Under the pieces are notes generated by a model that ran no database searches, was not told the DNA's origin, and was given only the letters and a program-made list of their open reading frames with translations. The translations under genes were made by a program, and so were the position numbers. This document shows positions 44,351 to 56,561 of a stretch of DNA of 64,000 nucleotides, piece after piece (the stretch's first letter is position 1; the number at the start of each line of letters is the position of its first letter). The stretch covers positions 566,165 through 630,164 of the forward strand of contig MNCI01023425.1 in NCBI GenBank assembly GCA_015680685.1. The letters run 5' to 3'. Origin of the DNA: Gnetum montanum (Eukaryota > Streptophyta > Gnetopsida > Gnetales > Gnetaceae).

Positions 44351-45229
44351 AGTGAACTAAGATTCACAATATGCTAATAGAGGAGTTTAATGATTGAATT
44401 AAAAAGCACTCCTTCATAAATATATGTGAGTTTTTACATCAATAGCCATTGTGCATACAATTGTTATGGAGTTTCTAGAGAGTTTCACAAGAATTATGCA
44501 AAACTACTAGAGAATGAAAAGCTATTTAGAATTCTTAGGATAATCTATGTAACCAACAGAGCAAATACTCACAATGCCAAAGAAATAGATTAGAACCAAA
44601 GAAGAAACCAATTTTCTATTTCAAAATGTGCTAGTTCAAATGCATATAGAATATTTGTAGGGTTTCAATGTATCAATTTTCTAATAGCGAAGATGCATAG
44701 AATCATCAAAAGATTTAAAGCTTCAAGACTCAGATGAGGAAGATTCAAAACTGATTTTCTATTATGATACTAATAATGATTATTTCTATCTATTCCACAA
44801 ATAGGCATTTAGTGAAGAGCAAAAGTGAAGAAACTTCTACTAGTATATAGGCTTGCATAAATTTGACTTTCAACTTAGGGCCAATTTAATTAGAGACGTC
44901 ATGAATTGGATCTTCTCTAAGATGGAATATCGTTGAAATTTTTTAATGTTCAAGCATAGGCCTGAACACTTTAGGGATATTAGTCCTAGCCAAAGCTATG
45001 AATTATCATTCCTCTTCCTAGCTATTTTGAAAAATATGCTCACAATGAAAATACTATAACAATTGTAGGAAATATTACATTGGCAAATGAGCAAGAGCTA
45101 TATATGGCTGGATTAGGAATTTCCATCTTCTTCAACTAAGAAAAAAAAATTTCTAGCTTCAATGAACTCAGGTTTCATCATTGTGTTTTTATTATTGTTT
45201 TGAATATGTATTCAGGTTCTAATATTTCC

Positions 45230-46640
45230 TCTATTTTAACTCAACATTTAAAAGTCTTAGCAATTGTTAAAAATAACAAATATTTCCATCTAGTTTATTT
45301 CATGACCACCCAATTGTAGACTAGTATAGTAGACACCATGGTCAATAATACTTAGTTTAATATGAGTTACTTATTATTAGACCATTTTTTGTCCATAGTT
45401 ACAAGCCCTAAAAGGTTCAAACCTATTTTTCCTCAATATAATGTAGAGAGATAGATAAAGAAAATATGGTTCTTTTATGAATTATATACTATTATATACC
45501 ATAAAGATTATTTCGATGCTTAATTCCTTGAGTTTCTCATGAATGTTGTTTATCTAGTATTATATCAACTTCTAACAAATAGAGTTATACAAATCATTGA
45601 GAAAGTTATGGTAGATGAAATCAAGGCCAAGTAAAAATGAGGAGTCTTTTTCCATGTCCACTACATAGAAATTGTTATAGGAGGATTTGAAGGAAAGCCA
45701 AGGAAATTTACATGATTTGTAGCTCCCTATTTAGTAGCTCTTGAAGTGGGAAGGCAACTATAGAATAGCCTATTGAGGCATGATTACATGATAGGTTATG
45801 TTTTTCCATTACAAATTAGCTTCTGATATTTTGAAAATGCTCCTCACATAATGAACATAGAAGATAAACTTGAAAGAACAATATTGCCAAAAGCAAGGAA
45901 TAGGTCCTATAATCCTAATAAGGATTTTAGAAAGGCCCATGATCACCAAGAAAATGAAAATGTCTATTTCTTGATGAATGATGAATTGGTGAATATGGAA
46001 ACAACATGTAAAGGGTGGACTTAGAAGAACTCTTTCCATCACTTTACTAGAAGAGCTATGCATGATGGAGGAATTTCTAGTTAGTAGATGGTTTAGAGAT
46101 GCTATCCACATTTTGGCTAAAATGTTTAGTTAGGTTCAATTAAATCAAATGAAAGAAAATTGTTTCTCATGTAAAATTGATAAGGTTGGTGAAGCCTTAG
46201 ATCTAGAAGCCTTCACTTGATATATAGAGATCAAAGAACAAAAGATAAGGCAACTAGAATATCTTTCTGACAAGAAAACACTACAGTTTGAGAAAGAACA
46301 AACATATTTAGACATAATAACCACTTGTGCTAGCACAACATCTTAGAAGGCTTTAACTTTAGATGATTTTCCTTCAAGATATATCATTAAGAGAGGGCCA
46401 AAATATATGAAAGTAAAGACTACTAAAGTGAGGTTGATTTTTGAACATTAGCATCTAGAGAGGCCAAGAGTCAAAGAGTTAGTTATTTTTAGTAGAAAAA
46501 TATAGATTAAGAAATATCCAAGTAGAAGATGGCAATGTAACATCATGAACTAGCAAAGAATCTATTAGTAGGCATTGTAGATTGTTCAAAAACTACTAAT
46601 GAAACCATTAGAGATCAGCAACAACAAATTAACAATTAAG
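45230..46640 (+). pseudogene. Unrecognised long decayed reading frame
   Basis: The plus strand from about 45230 to 46070 reads in one frame with stops almost only where TAG/TGA could derive from Trp or Gln codons. After a frameshift near 46080 it continues to about 46640. Legible pieces are HVHYIEIVIGGFEGKPRKFT, ALEVGRQL, ENAPHIMNIEDKLERTILPK, ENENVYFLMNDELVNMETT, FTRRAMHDGGIS, LEYLSDKKTLQFEKEQTYLD and DDFPSRYIIKRGPKYMKVKT. It is rich in Lys, Glu and aromatic residues. No RT, integrase, zinc knuckle or other family motif was recognised. The length and decay pattern suggest an old element protein; the alternative is chance openness in AT-rich DNA. Confidence 0.35.
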
Positions 46641-48689
46641 AAGCCAACATCATTTAATTTAGTTGAAATTTAAAATTATCAAAAATAAATATGAGGATGA
46701 AATAAATATTTCTTAGATTAAGGAAGCCACAATAGAAGCTTTGATGATAGAAAATATGGAATTACGAAGAGAGTTGGCTAAGAAAAGAGATAACATAATT
46801 TTAGTTTATAACTTGAAACAAGAGTATAGCTTTAAATTTGTTATAGATGAATTGATGGGCATGAAAAAAATAAGCATAAGTAGTCTTAGTTGACATTAAT
46901 GCATTTAATGAATGGAAGGAATATTATGAACAAATTATTGTAAAAATCATTAAATTTGTAGATTGGACCAATGCAAAAAGAGAATAGTTATCCAAATAAG
47001 AGGCTACATTTCTTAATGATGTCATGAATGTGGCATGTGTTGAGTTAATTGGATACAAAAATTTGAAGTAGATCTTGATGCAAAATTGTAAGGCATTCAA
47101 GAATGTGAGAATAATATAACTAACATTGTTGATATCACAAAAGTTAAATGAAGATTGATAGTTAAAGAAAAAATATCATAGTCATTTTCTACCACCAAAA
47201 CAAAAGAAGTGGCCAAAGCAATATTGTTATTATATAAACAAAGTTACTACAAGCACCTGGTTCAGAGAGTTTATATCAGAATGTCCAACAGTGATGGAGA
47301 TTTAGCAATAGTTACTGCACTTATAGTTCGTTAAAGAATCTTTTGAGAAAAGAGCAGCCAATGGTTCATTCAAATAATTGGTCTTGTAACTAATTCACTT
47401 CTTCTATGCTATAAAAGAAGTTTTTATTTTTTGTAAAAATTAGAAGGAACAAGGCGGACAAAGGATTGTAAAAAGATTTTAAAGGTAATGGAATTCTAAG
47501 GTTATATTCTTAGCTTTTTTGAATTTTTCTATAAGTCATATTTTATCTATTTCAAAGCTATTTAGTTGGAAATAGAGCTTTTCAATATTAAAGTTGTTTC
47601 TTTTCTAGATTTGTGCAATTGCTTATCTAGAGTGGGAGTTGTGAAATTTATTTATTCTCTTTGAATGATATGAATAGATTAAATTCCTAAGTATTATTTC
47701 AATTCTATGATAACATATTTTATGATTTAGAATTACATAATTTATTGGCCATGTCATCCAACATGATTGAAGTTCACTCTATTTCCATTTTTCTTGTAGA
47801 ATATTTCTCTTGGGAAAATTGGTAGCAAATTCATTAAATTTCACTTTATTATAGAATGAAGAAAATATGGATATGAATATTATTTAGTACAGGTTGTACA
47901 AGTTAGACAACTTTATTTAGAAAAAACTCCTATTTACTTATAGTGAAGATTCAATAGGCCAACTTGATTAAGGAAGTGTGATAGCACAAATACATTTAGA
48001 AAATATATTTGAATCATGTATATAAATTTGAGTCACATATATATTTTTGTTAGTACATTTAGTATATTTGTTGGTATCCAAGCCATAGTGTTGCTAAAGA
48101 CCAACTAACACTAAAAGTTAAGTTTGAAAGAACCCCTAATTAAGTGATTTTAGTCACTAAATCAAGACCAATAACATTGGTGATTTAAGAGGTAGTACAA
48201 AGTGGTTTGCAAAAATATCATTTGTTGTTATTTTTTCAATCACACTTATGTAGACTAATTCATATGGTTAAGTGTGATTGAGATGTATGATACTGATGTT
48301 GTAGTATTTGTGTCTAAGTATTATTAAAATATTAAACAATTAAAAGATTAAAAAATCTAAATTATCTATCGTATGTATAGAGTTTAAATCTAGTCTAGCC
48401 TATGAATTAAGAATTAATTCGAAACATACCATATACATTATAAATAATGCTAATGTTGCTAGATTACCAAGTTCCCTTCATTGGGCATACAAAGTAGTTC
48501 ATTATTAGGATTACCAAACATTAATACATTTATTCTTGAAGTTGGTTATACTCATGTGGTCATAACTATCATGTGTTGAATCATACATTACTAATTCATA
48601 GCACAAGAAAATAAACATAAGCTAAAGTGTATTTGAAATGAATTGCATTGAATATAAATTCATGGTAAGTGAAAGTTTTATAAGGAAGT
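46641..48689. other. AT-rich tract with possible coiled-coil remnant and TATA
   Basis: A plus-strand piece EALMIENMELRRELAKKRDN (near 46735) looks coiled-coil, continuing the direction of the frame to its left. A CTATAAAAGAAG sequence near 47410 could be a TATA box. LTR ends could not be located, so no element is called. Confidence 0.3.
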
Positions 48690-49481
48690 TGATGAGTGGC
48701 GAGATACCCCTACACTCAACCATACGAATATAAGCGTCTCACACATGATTTGGTCGAACTCCAAGTACTAAGTGCTTACGTGCCTTAATGGAACACTTAA
48801 GCTTAATCAATCGTTGTCTTCCAAAACTTACTTATATTGTCACGGTTGTATGGTTAAGTAAGCTTGAGGTATATGATTTTTATATCTTTTGTCATTTTAA
48901 TGTCTTATGCTAATAGGGGAAGGTGAAGAGAACTAAGTGAATAACTTTCATTAACTATTCACTAACTAAGTTCTAATTGTCCTAGCACCAGTATCCATTC
49001 CCACTTGCCGTACACACCTTGAACCAATGCAATGCTGCTGGGATTACCAAACACTACTCGTTACTAGGTTACCATGCATTACACATGTGCTCGAAGTGGT
49101 CGTATTGAGTGCACTTAACTAGGAGAGTCAAGGGTTGAGAGAGATTAATTAACTAGGAAAGAATTTAAACATTCAACAATAATTAACTACTATTTAGCTT
49201 AGTCCATATGCCACAAGGTTTATCAAAAAGTTCATCTTTATTGCCATACACAAATGTGTGCTTAGGTACAATTTGCTCGAATAAAGATCCATTCACTTTA
49301 AGACTCCTACTATGGGCACATGGAAATTATTCTAACTTTGGAATGGTAAAACAGCAAGAGTTTAGCTAAGGGTCTAAGTCTAAGTGCTTAAAATAGGGAA
49401 AGCCGCCTCTTATTTATAGACATTGTGGTAGGCCACAATATTACATACGCAATATCACGTACGTGATATCGTAGCTCATTA
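48690..49481 (-). repeat. Solo LTR of family A with GAAGT target duplication
   Basis: It runs from TGATGAGTGGCGAGATACCC to GCTCATTA, 792 bases, the full LTR length seen in copy 2. GAAGT flanks it exactly on both sides (48685-48689 and 49482-49486). The minus strand carries GATATC/ACGTACGTGATATTGCG palindromes and then CTATAAATAAGAGG. No internal sequence is present, so the element was removed by LTR-LTR recombination. Confidence 0.9.
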
Positions 49482-49486
49482 GAAGT

Positions 49487-51407
49487 GTAACAAACTCAAT
49501 CTTTATTATTGTTCAAATAAATGTATCCAATTCCATAGCACTCAAATAAAGATTTTAATCAATCACTTCAAATCATGCTATGAAAACATGGTGACTATGC
49601 TAAGTTTTATGCTAAAAGACTAATACATTTTCACTAAGTCTATTAATCAAATAATGCCATAAATATAGTCAGTGTGTGCATTTATATAAAAATTTATTAT
49701 CTCCACATTAATACTATTGCATTGAAATAGCTAAACGTAAGTCAATGCTAATGTGTTGATATCACTGTGTTAATGCAATTGACTAAACCAAGACTTATCA
49801 TGGTCCTTATTTAAATAAAATAAAAAATCATTCCAATCTCATTCAAGTAGATAGAATAGTGGTATACAATATTTTTCAAATATAACTTATACAACTCATG
49901 ATGATGATGGAGAATATAGTAAAAAATTAAACAACATCCCAACCGTACTTATGATTAAAAATGTTTTTTTTAAAAAAAAATTATTTCATGATTGGTAAAA
50001 TTTAGGTGCAAATGAGTTTTATATTTTACTTATTGATTTGAAAAAGACTCATGTATATCTTTTAGAAAAATGTAAAATACAAGTAAGCAAGCTTAGCATT
50101 TGATGTATATGACATTGGCAACAAAAATCACTAGAATGATAATTACTCCTATCTCCATTTTAAAGAAGTTCTTGGTGATACATCACAAAGACAAAGCTTA
50201 GTTATTAGCAATAAAAATTGAAAAGGAAATTATAAAATTATTGTGTTCCAACTCTATTTACTTTGCATATCATCTTTCTCTATTTTCATCGAGATGTATG
50301 CTACGATGACCCATCATTGCACTTGGTATAAGACACAATAAAAAAAATATTTTGAACTTTGAAAATTTGAAAAAATAGTTTATAAAAATATTTCAATTAA
50401 AGAATATAATGAAAATAAAATATAAATACATTTCCTACTTTATAAATCTATATATTCTTTGCAATCTCTATGTTGTAATTTATTTCAAATAGGTTAGACA
50501 TCAAACTTTACAAGCAAAAAAATAGTAGGGGGATGAAAATCCCCTATTCCAAAAAGAGAATAAAATCAAGAAGTAGCCCCTAGGTAAGAAAACCCAACAA
50601 CTCAAAAAAAGAATAGTTGAATCCAAAAGAGGATCCTATAATAAACTAATATCATACTCATGATTCATAAAAAAGCCTACAAATCTAAAATAAATCTCAT
50701 GAACCAAATGAAAAATTTCATACATCATATAGAAAAAGGAAGGGATTTGTAAGGATACCAATGCAATTACTATATGTGCACTTAATCAACAATGTTTCTA
50801 TTTACCTTAGATGGTAAGAAGCCTGTTGCATGCTAAAAGGTTTTATGCTATCCCTCCATCAAATTCTATGCTATTAGATACAAATGTCTAAACATTTTTT
50901 AATGAACCATAAAAGATATTTATTTCATATATTTTCAAAGGTAATTCTAAAAGGTGTTCCTCTGAATACTAATAATAGCATATGGCCATTTATTTACTTG
51001 GAATTAGTTCATGGCATTGGATACATGACTTTTGTTAGGCTTGTGACATGCCTAAAATTAGATAGTTATATGAACTTATAAGGTATTTAAAATCATATTA
51101 TACTATGTATTTTTCAATAAAATGTATGAAATTACCTTGTATATAGGTAAACTACTATATCATTTTTTAAAAAGGAAACATATACATGTGGTAATTAAAT
51201 TCTAAAAGTCCAACTCTAAGGCCTATGCCTATATTACGTTCTATTACTTATGATTCTTCTTATGCTATTTAGCTTTCCCAAAATTTCAAATTCTTGTCTT
51301 CTTAGCCTTTCTATGAAGGTATTCCTTGATTTTTTGTTGGCACTCTTTCTCCATTTTGTTTCTATATGTTTCTTCCTCTACTAAATGGTGCCTCATCACA
51401 TTTTTTT
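49487..51407. other. AT-rich intergenic sequence, no gene
   Basis: No conserved motif or match to another part of the window. The frame at 50884-51081 is short and unsupported. Confidence 0.4.
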
Positions 51408-51923
51408 TGTAACCTCCCATTTTTTGATGTCATGGAAAATGTCAAATATACTTGACATTTGATATTATGCATAGTGAATGTGATAGGGAAAATGTTAAGG
51501 AAATGAAAAATATTTATTATTGCAAAAATAATATATTTGGGTCATGATCTTAGGGTTTTTGAGGATTATCTTCCTTTGACATCTATCCCTTAGAGGCAAT
51601 CTAGCACTTCCACCATGATTAGACATATATCTTGACAGAAGAGATGGCCAATCACCTTCCTATATTACTTCACTTAATACTTGTTACTTGCCTTTATCAG
51701 ATTCATGACTCTGTGTTAGCACAACCTCTAATTCCTAAGAATAAATACCTTATATTAAATCCCTAAAGATTACCTTAAGTGACATCTCTGTTATTATAAT
51801 GTACACTTTTGTATCTTATTAGAACCTTTCCTTTTGGGTCTTATTATAATAATTACATCATTTGTTACAAAGTGACATCATCTTTGTTATGGTATAACTT
51901 CATTTGGAAATGGGGATGTGATA
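51408..51923. repeat. LTR of family B, copy 5
   Basis: It runs from TGTAACCTCCCATTTT to GGGGATGTGATA, 516 bases, aligning to copies 3 and 4 ('tcccttagaggcaatctagc', 'tgacatctctgttattat'). The sequence just outside the right end reads GAGAGGAGGAAAGC on the minus strand, a good polypurine-like tract, again hinting at minus orientation. No flanking duplication was seen. Confidence 0.65.
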
Positions 51924-52938
51924 GCTTTCCTCCTCTCATCACTTTTGTTCTACTTCTTATTACTACTATTTTTCTTCCTAGTGCTCTATCTAGGCTCCTC
52001 TAGCTTAATTTTTCTTATATTTTGTGCCTTTTAATTGAGGTAAATTTCCATGTTTTCTATTTCTTGGTTGAGATCAATAGAAAATATGGAATTAATTTCT
52101 CCTCAATATTTTTCTCCATCATTTTCATGATTTTTTTATCATTCTTCACATTTCTTCTTTAATTTGTCACTAGATTTGTGTTAAATTTAATGGGAAATGA
52201 AACTAAATCTAGAGAATCCTTCTCATGGAAATCCAAAACATCATAATTGTTTAGAAGAGAATTAGTATTAAGATCGGTGCTATGTGTTGGGCTAGAAGAA
52301 GAGGTGTCTTCTCACAGAGAGGAACTTCTTCTATAACACTTCAAGAATCTATCTTTCATGAATGATTTTGGTCTAGCATGAGCATACGATGATTTCACAA
52401 TGTCTGAGAGGATAATGATAAGATCAAAATGATGATTGCTCATTATTATCTCAACTATGATGAGAAAAAATTTAGGAAGGTTTAGTTACATTCCAAGATA
52501 CAAACACTTGAGAAAGGTAAAATGAATCCCACATTATTTTGAAAATATTTTTTTACTATATGATGATTTAAGATAAAATCTTTAAAGGTTTTTGAAGAGA
52601 GATATAAGATAAAAAGTTTGTCTTTTGATATTTTTTTTAAATATATACTATGTTGTATTAAAAGTAAGGATAAAAATATTTCCATTCAAAGAAAAATTAT
52701 CTAATGAATTAAGGTTTCTACTCAATTCTAAATGAAACTTCACAAATTAGTAATCATAAGAGGGGTAAGGTTACACTTGATGAAAGAATTAATGGACAAG
52801 GACGTAGAAATGGAAGATAATTGATGTGACAAAAAGATGGAAAGGAAAGGGAAGAGGTCATGGTCATTAGAAATTTACTTGTTTGCATATGATGGAACAA
52901 TGTAAAATAGACATACATACATCATATTGTGATCATAT
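51924..52938. other. Unassigned sequence between LTRs
   Basis: Plus-strand fragments such as KMMIAHYYLNYDEKKF (near 52430) and a Lys/Arg-rich piece before 52900 may be remnants of a retroelement gag, but no knuckle or core motif is clear. Confidence 0.3.
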
Positions 52939-53170
52939 TGATGAGGAGCTTTTTTGGATTCCATCATCTAAGCTCTCTCAATTTAAAAACAAGCCATTTT
53001 GAATAAGAAAGAAAAGGTAAAATATTTCTTATTTTTTAAAAAATAATTTACAACCACAAAGAAAGTATGCACTTCCAACGATAGAAAAATTATTTAACTC
53101 AACCCTCATACTACACTTAAGCAAAGAAATCACATAAAATTTTAATAACTAAGGTAATTAGCAAAAATGG
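52939..53170 (-). repeat. 3' LTR portion of the chromovirus
   Basis: It matches 61988-62240: TGATGAGGAGCT, AAAACAAGCCA, AGAAAGAAAAGGTAAAA, ACACTTAAG. Beyond 53170 the two copies diverge and the LTR start could not be fixed. A cluster of GACATC/GATGTC words lies at 53360-53540. Confidence 0.6.
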
Positions 53171-53789
53171 TTTCTTCTCTCTATCTCTCTCTTCACTCTT
53201 AATATCTCCTTTCACTTCCTATACTATATTGACCAAAATGAGGGATAAAGAGATTTATTTAGACTTTCCCTCCTATTTCTTATCTTCCTTACCATAAAAA
53301 TTCATAATTTTGAGTTGTTCAAGTTGATACAATAACATATCATGGCTGGAAAAGAAATCTTAGAGAAGTGGAAGATGTCTAAACTGAGAGTAGATAATTC
53401 ATAGGAATGACATCTAGAAGAGGAAAGAGACACCTTGCTAATGGAAAAGACATATTTGGTAGAGTAGATATGTATTTGGAGTAGTGGAAACATCTTCCTC
53501 CTATAATAAACGTCTTTCTCCAAGTGGACATGTCTATCCAGATAGACCAAAATCATTCAAGCAAGTCTCCATTAATCTCCTAAACCTTCTAAACTTATGG
53601 AAAAAAGTCCCAAACATGCCCACACATGCCAAAACATCTTGAATTCATCATAACTAGACTAACACAAGAAGACACAAATAAAAACAAACAATGCATATAG
53701 GCAAAATATATTGAGAATTACATAATTGTTGATGGATGTTCTCATCATATTTCATATTATTAAAATTGATATTTTCTTTAAGTTGGCGA

Positions 53790-54462
53790 TATACTTAGGA
53801 TAGCATTAAGGCCCCGAAAAGAAAATTCTTTCTCATGAATCCAAATGATATTTTCAAGTCCTTCATCATTCCAATGCACCATGCACTCATGCATCTTTCT
53901 GTCTCTTGTGTTTATATCTTTCTTACTTGTAACACAATTACTTTCCTTAGTGGCTTGGCTAAGTTGGACTCTTCAACTATATCCTTGAGGATCTTAACAC
54001 TATTCTTCAAGTCCAATGTAAACACATTTTCATGCTATGGGATAAAATTTGAAACATTAAAGATGTAAGAAATAGAAAAATCATTTGACAAATTAATTTC
54101 ATAAGCATTTTGATTGATATGATCCTAATTTTGAATGAATCAATATTCTTTAACTTGATCTTGTATAAGTGTATATTATTTTACCTCTCCTTGCTCAAAT
54201 AGACCCAAACATAATAATCAATATGGACATTAACTATCCTCTTACTCTCATTAGTCTTAAAAGACACAATCTTTATCTTCTTCTCCAACTGAGATTTAAC
54301 TTGTTGATGCAATTATTTTATTTTCTCAACAGTATCAAAACTTAAAGAAGAAAAATATTCAAATTTCCTTAACTCATTAACCATTCTTGATGAAAAATCA
54401 TAATTTGCTACAAAGGAACTCTTACCAATGCTAGCATGGAAAGAATTATTGGATGAGAACAT
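53790..54462 (-). pseudogene. Chromovirus integrase C-terminus and chromodomain-like tail
   Basis: Minus-strand translation from the copia insertion point gives NNSFHASIGKSSF, then HQQVKSQLEKKIKIVSFKTN, VWVYLSKER, LYKIKLKN..SFKIR and IFNVSNFIP-like sequence, the standard integrase C-terminal order (YNNSxHxSxGKSPF; VYLRKERFP..; YGPFKILKKINxNAY; FNVxDL). Further left, KMHECMVHWNDEGLENIIWI (about 53900-53840) has the KWxxxxxExATWE shape of a chromodomain. In chromoviruses this tail directs integration toward marked chromatin. Several stops and shifts are present. Confidence 0.65.
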
Positions 54463-55689
54463 TGTTGACCTTTTGGTATGTCAAAATGTAAAGTAAAATG
54501 GAGTCAAAGATTGTTTTTATGATTGTGTGGTTACTGTATTTGTAGGAAAAAGTACATGGAAAACCAAGATGATATGACAAGGAATGAATTAGTGAGCTCA
54601 AAGGAAAAGGTCATCCACAAGGCATCAAGTGAACATGCAAGAATTTAAAGAATGTGGATAAGGATCAAATAACTTACAAGCAAAGTTAACATCATTGGAG
54701 CATGTAGAAATGTAAGATTTGGAGCATGTGGAAATGCAAGATTGTGGACAAGGAATGAAGAATTCAAAGTGCAAAGAAAGGATGAAGAAAGACATCTCTA
54801 AGAAATAGTAGATCTCTTGGTAGAATTGAAGGCAACACAAGTGAAGATGTCTCTATAAAATAGTAGACATCTTTCATCAGAAAAAGATGTCTTTTAATAG
54901 AGAAAAATGTCTTCCTATAATGAAGGCTAGTTACAGAAAGACATCTTTCACTATATAAAGACATCTTCCTATAATGGAGGCTAGATGCAAAAATATGTTT
55001 CAACCATGAAGAAGATGTCTTCCATAACTAATAGCTAGTCATTGTATGATTTCCAAGATGAATTTGGAAAAATAGTGGCTATAAGAAGACATCATTCTCG
55101 TTGGGAAATGTGCAATCTTTTGTACAATCATTGTGTAATCATTTGTAAATCATTGTAATCTCTATTTCTCCTCATTGTATTATCTTTTGTCTATTGTAAA
55201 GTGAGCTATACCTCAAAGTGTAAGGATCAGAAAACTAAGTTGCATTTATCCTTTGTAATTGTTGATCTTCCTTGTTATCCTACAAGGTTGATGTGCTTCT
55301 TGTAGGAAGGTATCTTGCTTGAGCTTGTCGAGATCCTATGGGATTGAGTGTTGGTATAGTGCCACAACACTCTAGAGTGGAGCTTAAGGTTGTAAAGGTT
55401 GTGGGATCTTAGAAATAATATTCTAAGATTATTGAGACCTTACAAAGGTTGAGTGGATTTTTAGCATTGAATCACTTTGGAGTGGAGCTTAGAGCATGTA
55501 TAGGATGTGGTAGCCTTCAAACCTTATTTGAGAGAAAAAACTTTTGGAGGTATGCTTGTGAACTACCCTTCGAATATGAACTATCCAAGTTGGGAAACCA
55601 TGTAAAATTTGGTATGTGTTCTTTGTCCAAAAGAATTCTAATTTAAAGAACTTATTCATCCTCCCCTCTTCTAAGTTCAATGATCCACA
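54463..55689 (+). repeat. 5' LTR of nested copia element
   Basis: 1227 bases, aligned along its length with 58954-60165. CTATATAAAG at about 54952 is a likely TATA box within a cluster of AGACATCT/AGATGTCT words (54785-55020). Frames within it (54625-54840, 54764-55003 minus; 55449-55646 plus) are LTR by-products. Confidence 0.85.
54785..55020. repeat. GACATC/GATGTC inverted-word cluster in copia U3
   Basis: At least eight AGACATCT, AGATGTCT or ATGTCTTCC words in both orientations surround the LTR TATA boxes. 59275-59510 is the decayed counterpart in the 3' LTR. They are candidate enhancer or hairpin elements. Confidence 0.5.
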
Positions 55690-55691
55690 AG

Positions 55692-55703
55692 TGGTATTAG
55701 AGC
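55692..55703 (+). other. Primer binding site, initiator tRNA-Met
   Basis: TGGTATTAGAGC, two bases after the 5' LTR. The standard copia site is TGGTATCAGAGC. Confidence 0.85.
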
Positions 55704-55743
55704 TTGGTAATCTTCTTTGTCATCATCAACTTCAAGATGAACA

Positions 55744-56561
55744 ATGGATGGGACATCTTACACAAATCCACCCATGTTCGATGGATTCAACTTCACCTAC
55801 TAGAAAGATAGAATGTAAGGATTCTTTGAATTCATGGAGTTTGAGGTTTAGGAGTCAGTCCTTGAAGGCTATGCTCTACCTATTGATAGCTCCAATAGCA
55901 TCATCAAGCCTTGCAACAAATGGACACAAGAGAAGAAAAAATAGTTCATGTTTGATTCAAACACATAGAATTGTCTATTGTTAAGCAATCAAAATTGTTA
56001 GTTTTGCAAAGCAAATATGATAAGCTCAAAATAAGAGAAAGTGAGAAAATAAAAGGTTATTTCTCTAGAGCCAATGATCTTATTGTAGCTATTAGAGAAA
56101 TAGTAAAATATTTTCTTGAAAGCATTGTCATTATCAAAAGGATTAGAACTCTACAACTGGAGTTTAGATCGAAGGTCACAACAATGAAGGAAATCAAAAA
56201 TTTCTTAAATTTGAAATTTTAAGAGCTTCAAAGTGCTCTCATTACTTATGAAATGAATCTCATAAGAAAAGGAGCCATCTAAGAAATATATATTACTCTA
56301 AAAACTACCTCCAAGGAGAAGAAGCTCAATGAGCATGATGAGGGTAGTGAAGATGCAATTGCCTTTTTCTCAAGGAAGCTACAACAATTTCTGACAAGAG
56401 GAAACAAGGGGGCATTTCAAAAGAGACCCAATCTATTCAAAGGTAGAGAAAGAGGTAAAAATGTTTTGAATTCTAACTTAGATTTCTCTTCTATAGAATG
56501 TTTGGTTTGTGGAGGAAGAGGCCATATGGCGATCAAATATCCTTGTGATAGTAGGGTATAG
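55744..56561 (+). pseudogene. Copia gag (UBN2-type)
   Basis: ATG at 55744 gives MDGTSYTNPPMFDGFNFTY, then KDRM, GFFEFMEFEV and SVLEGYALPIDSSN, a typical copia Gag N-terminus; Trp codons after NFTY and FEV are now TAG. The UBN2 segment QSKYDKLKIRESEKIKGYF with SRANDLIVAIREI is open at 55971-56222. ELQSALITYEM-like sequence (56223-56260) and the zinc knuckle CLVCGGRGHMAIKYPC near 56500-56546 follow; its last spacing is longer than the canonical CX2CX4HX4C. Gag would form the particle around element RNA. Stops and two frameshifts make it inactive. Confidence 0.75.

Noticed and set aside
45230-47500. Possible endogenous pararetrovirus
   Set aside because: A long decayed frame and a TATA-like site are present, but no movement, coat, protease or RT motif could be recognised, so no viral call is justified.
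53835-54068. 77-codon plus-strand frame
   Set aside because: It lies antisense to the chromovirus integrase end and chromodomain-like tail, which has family motifs.
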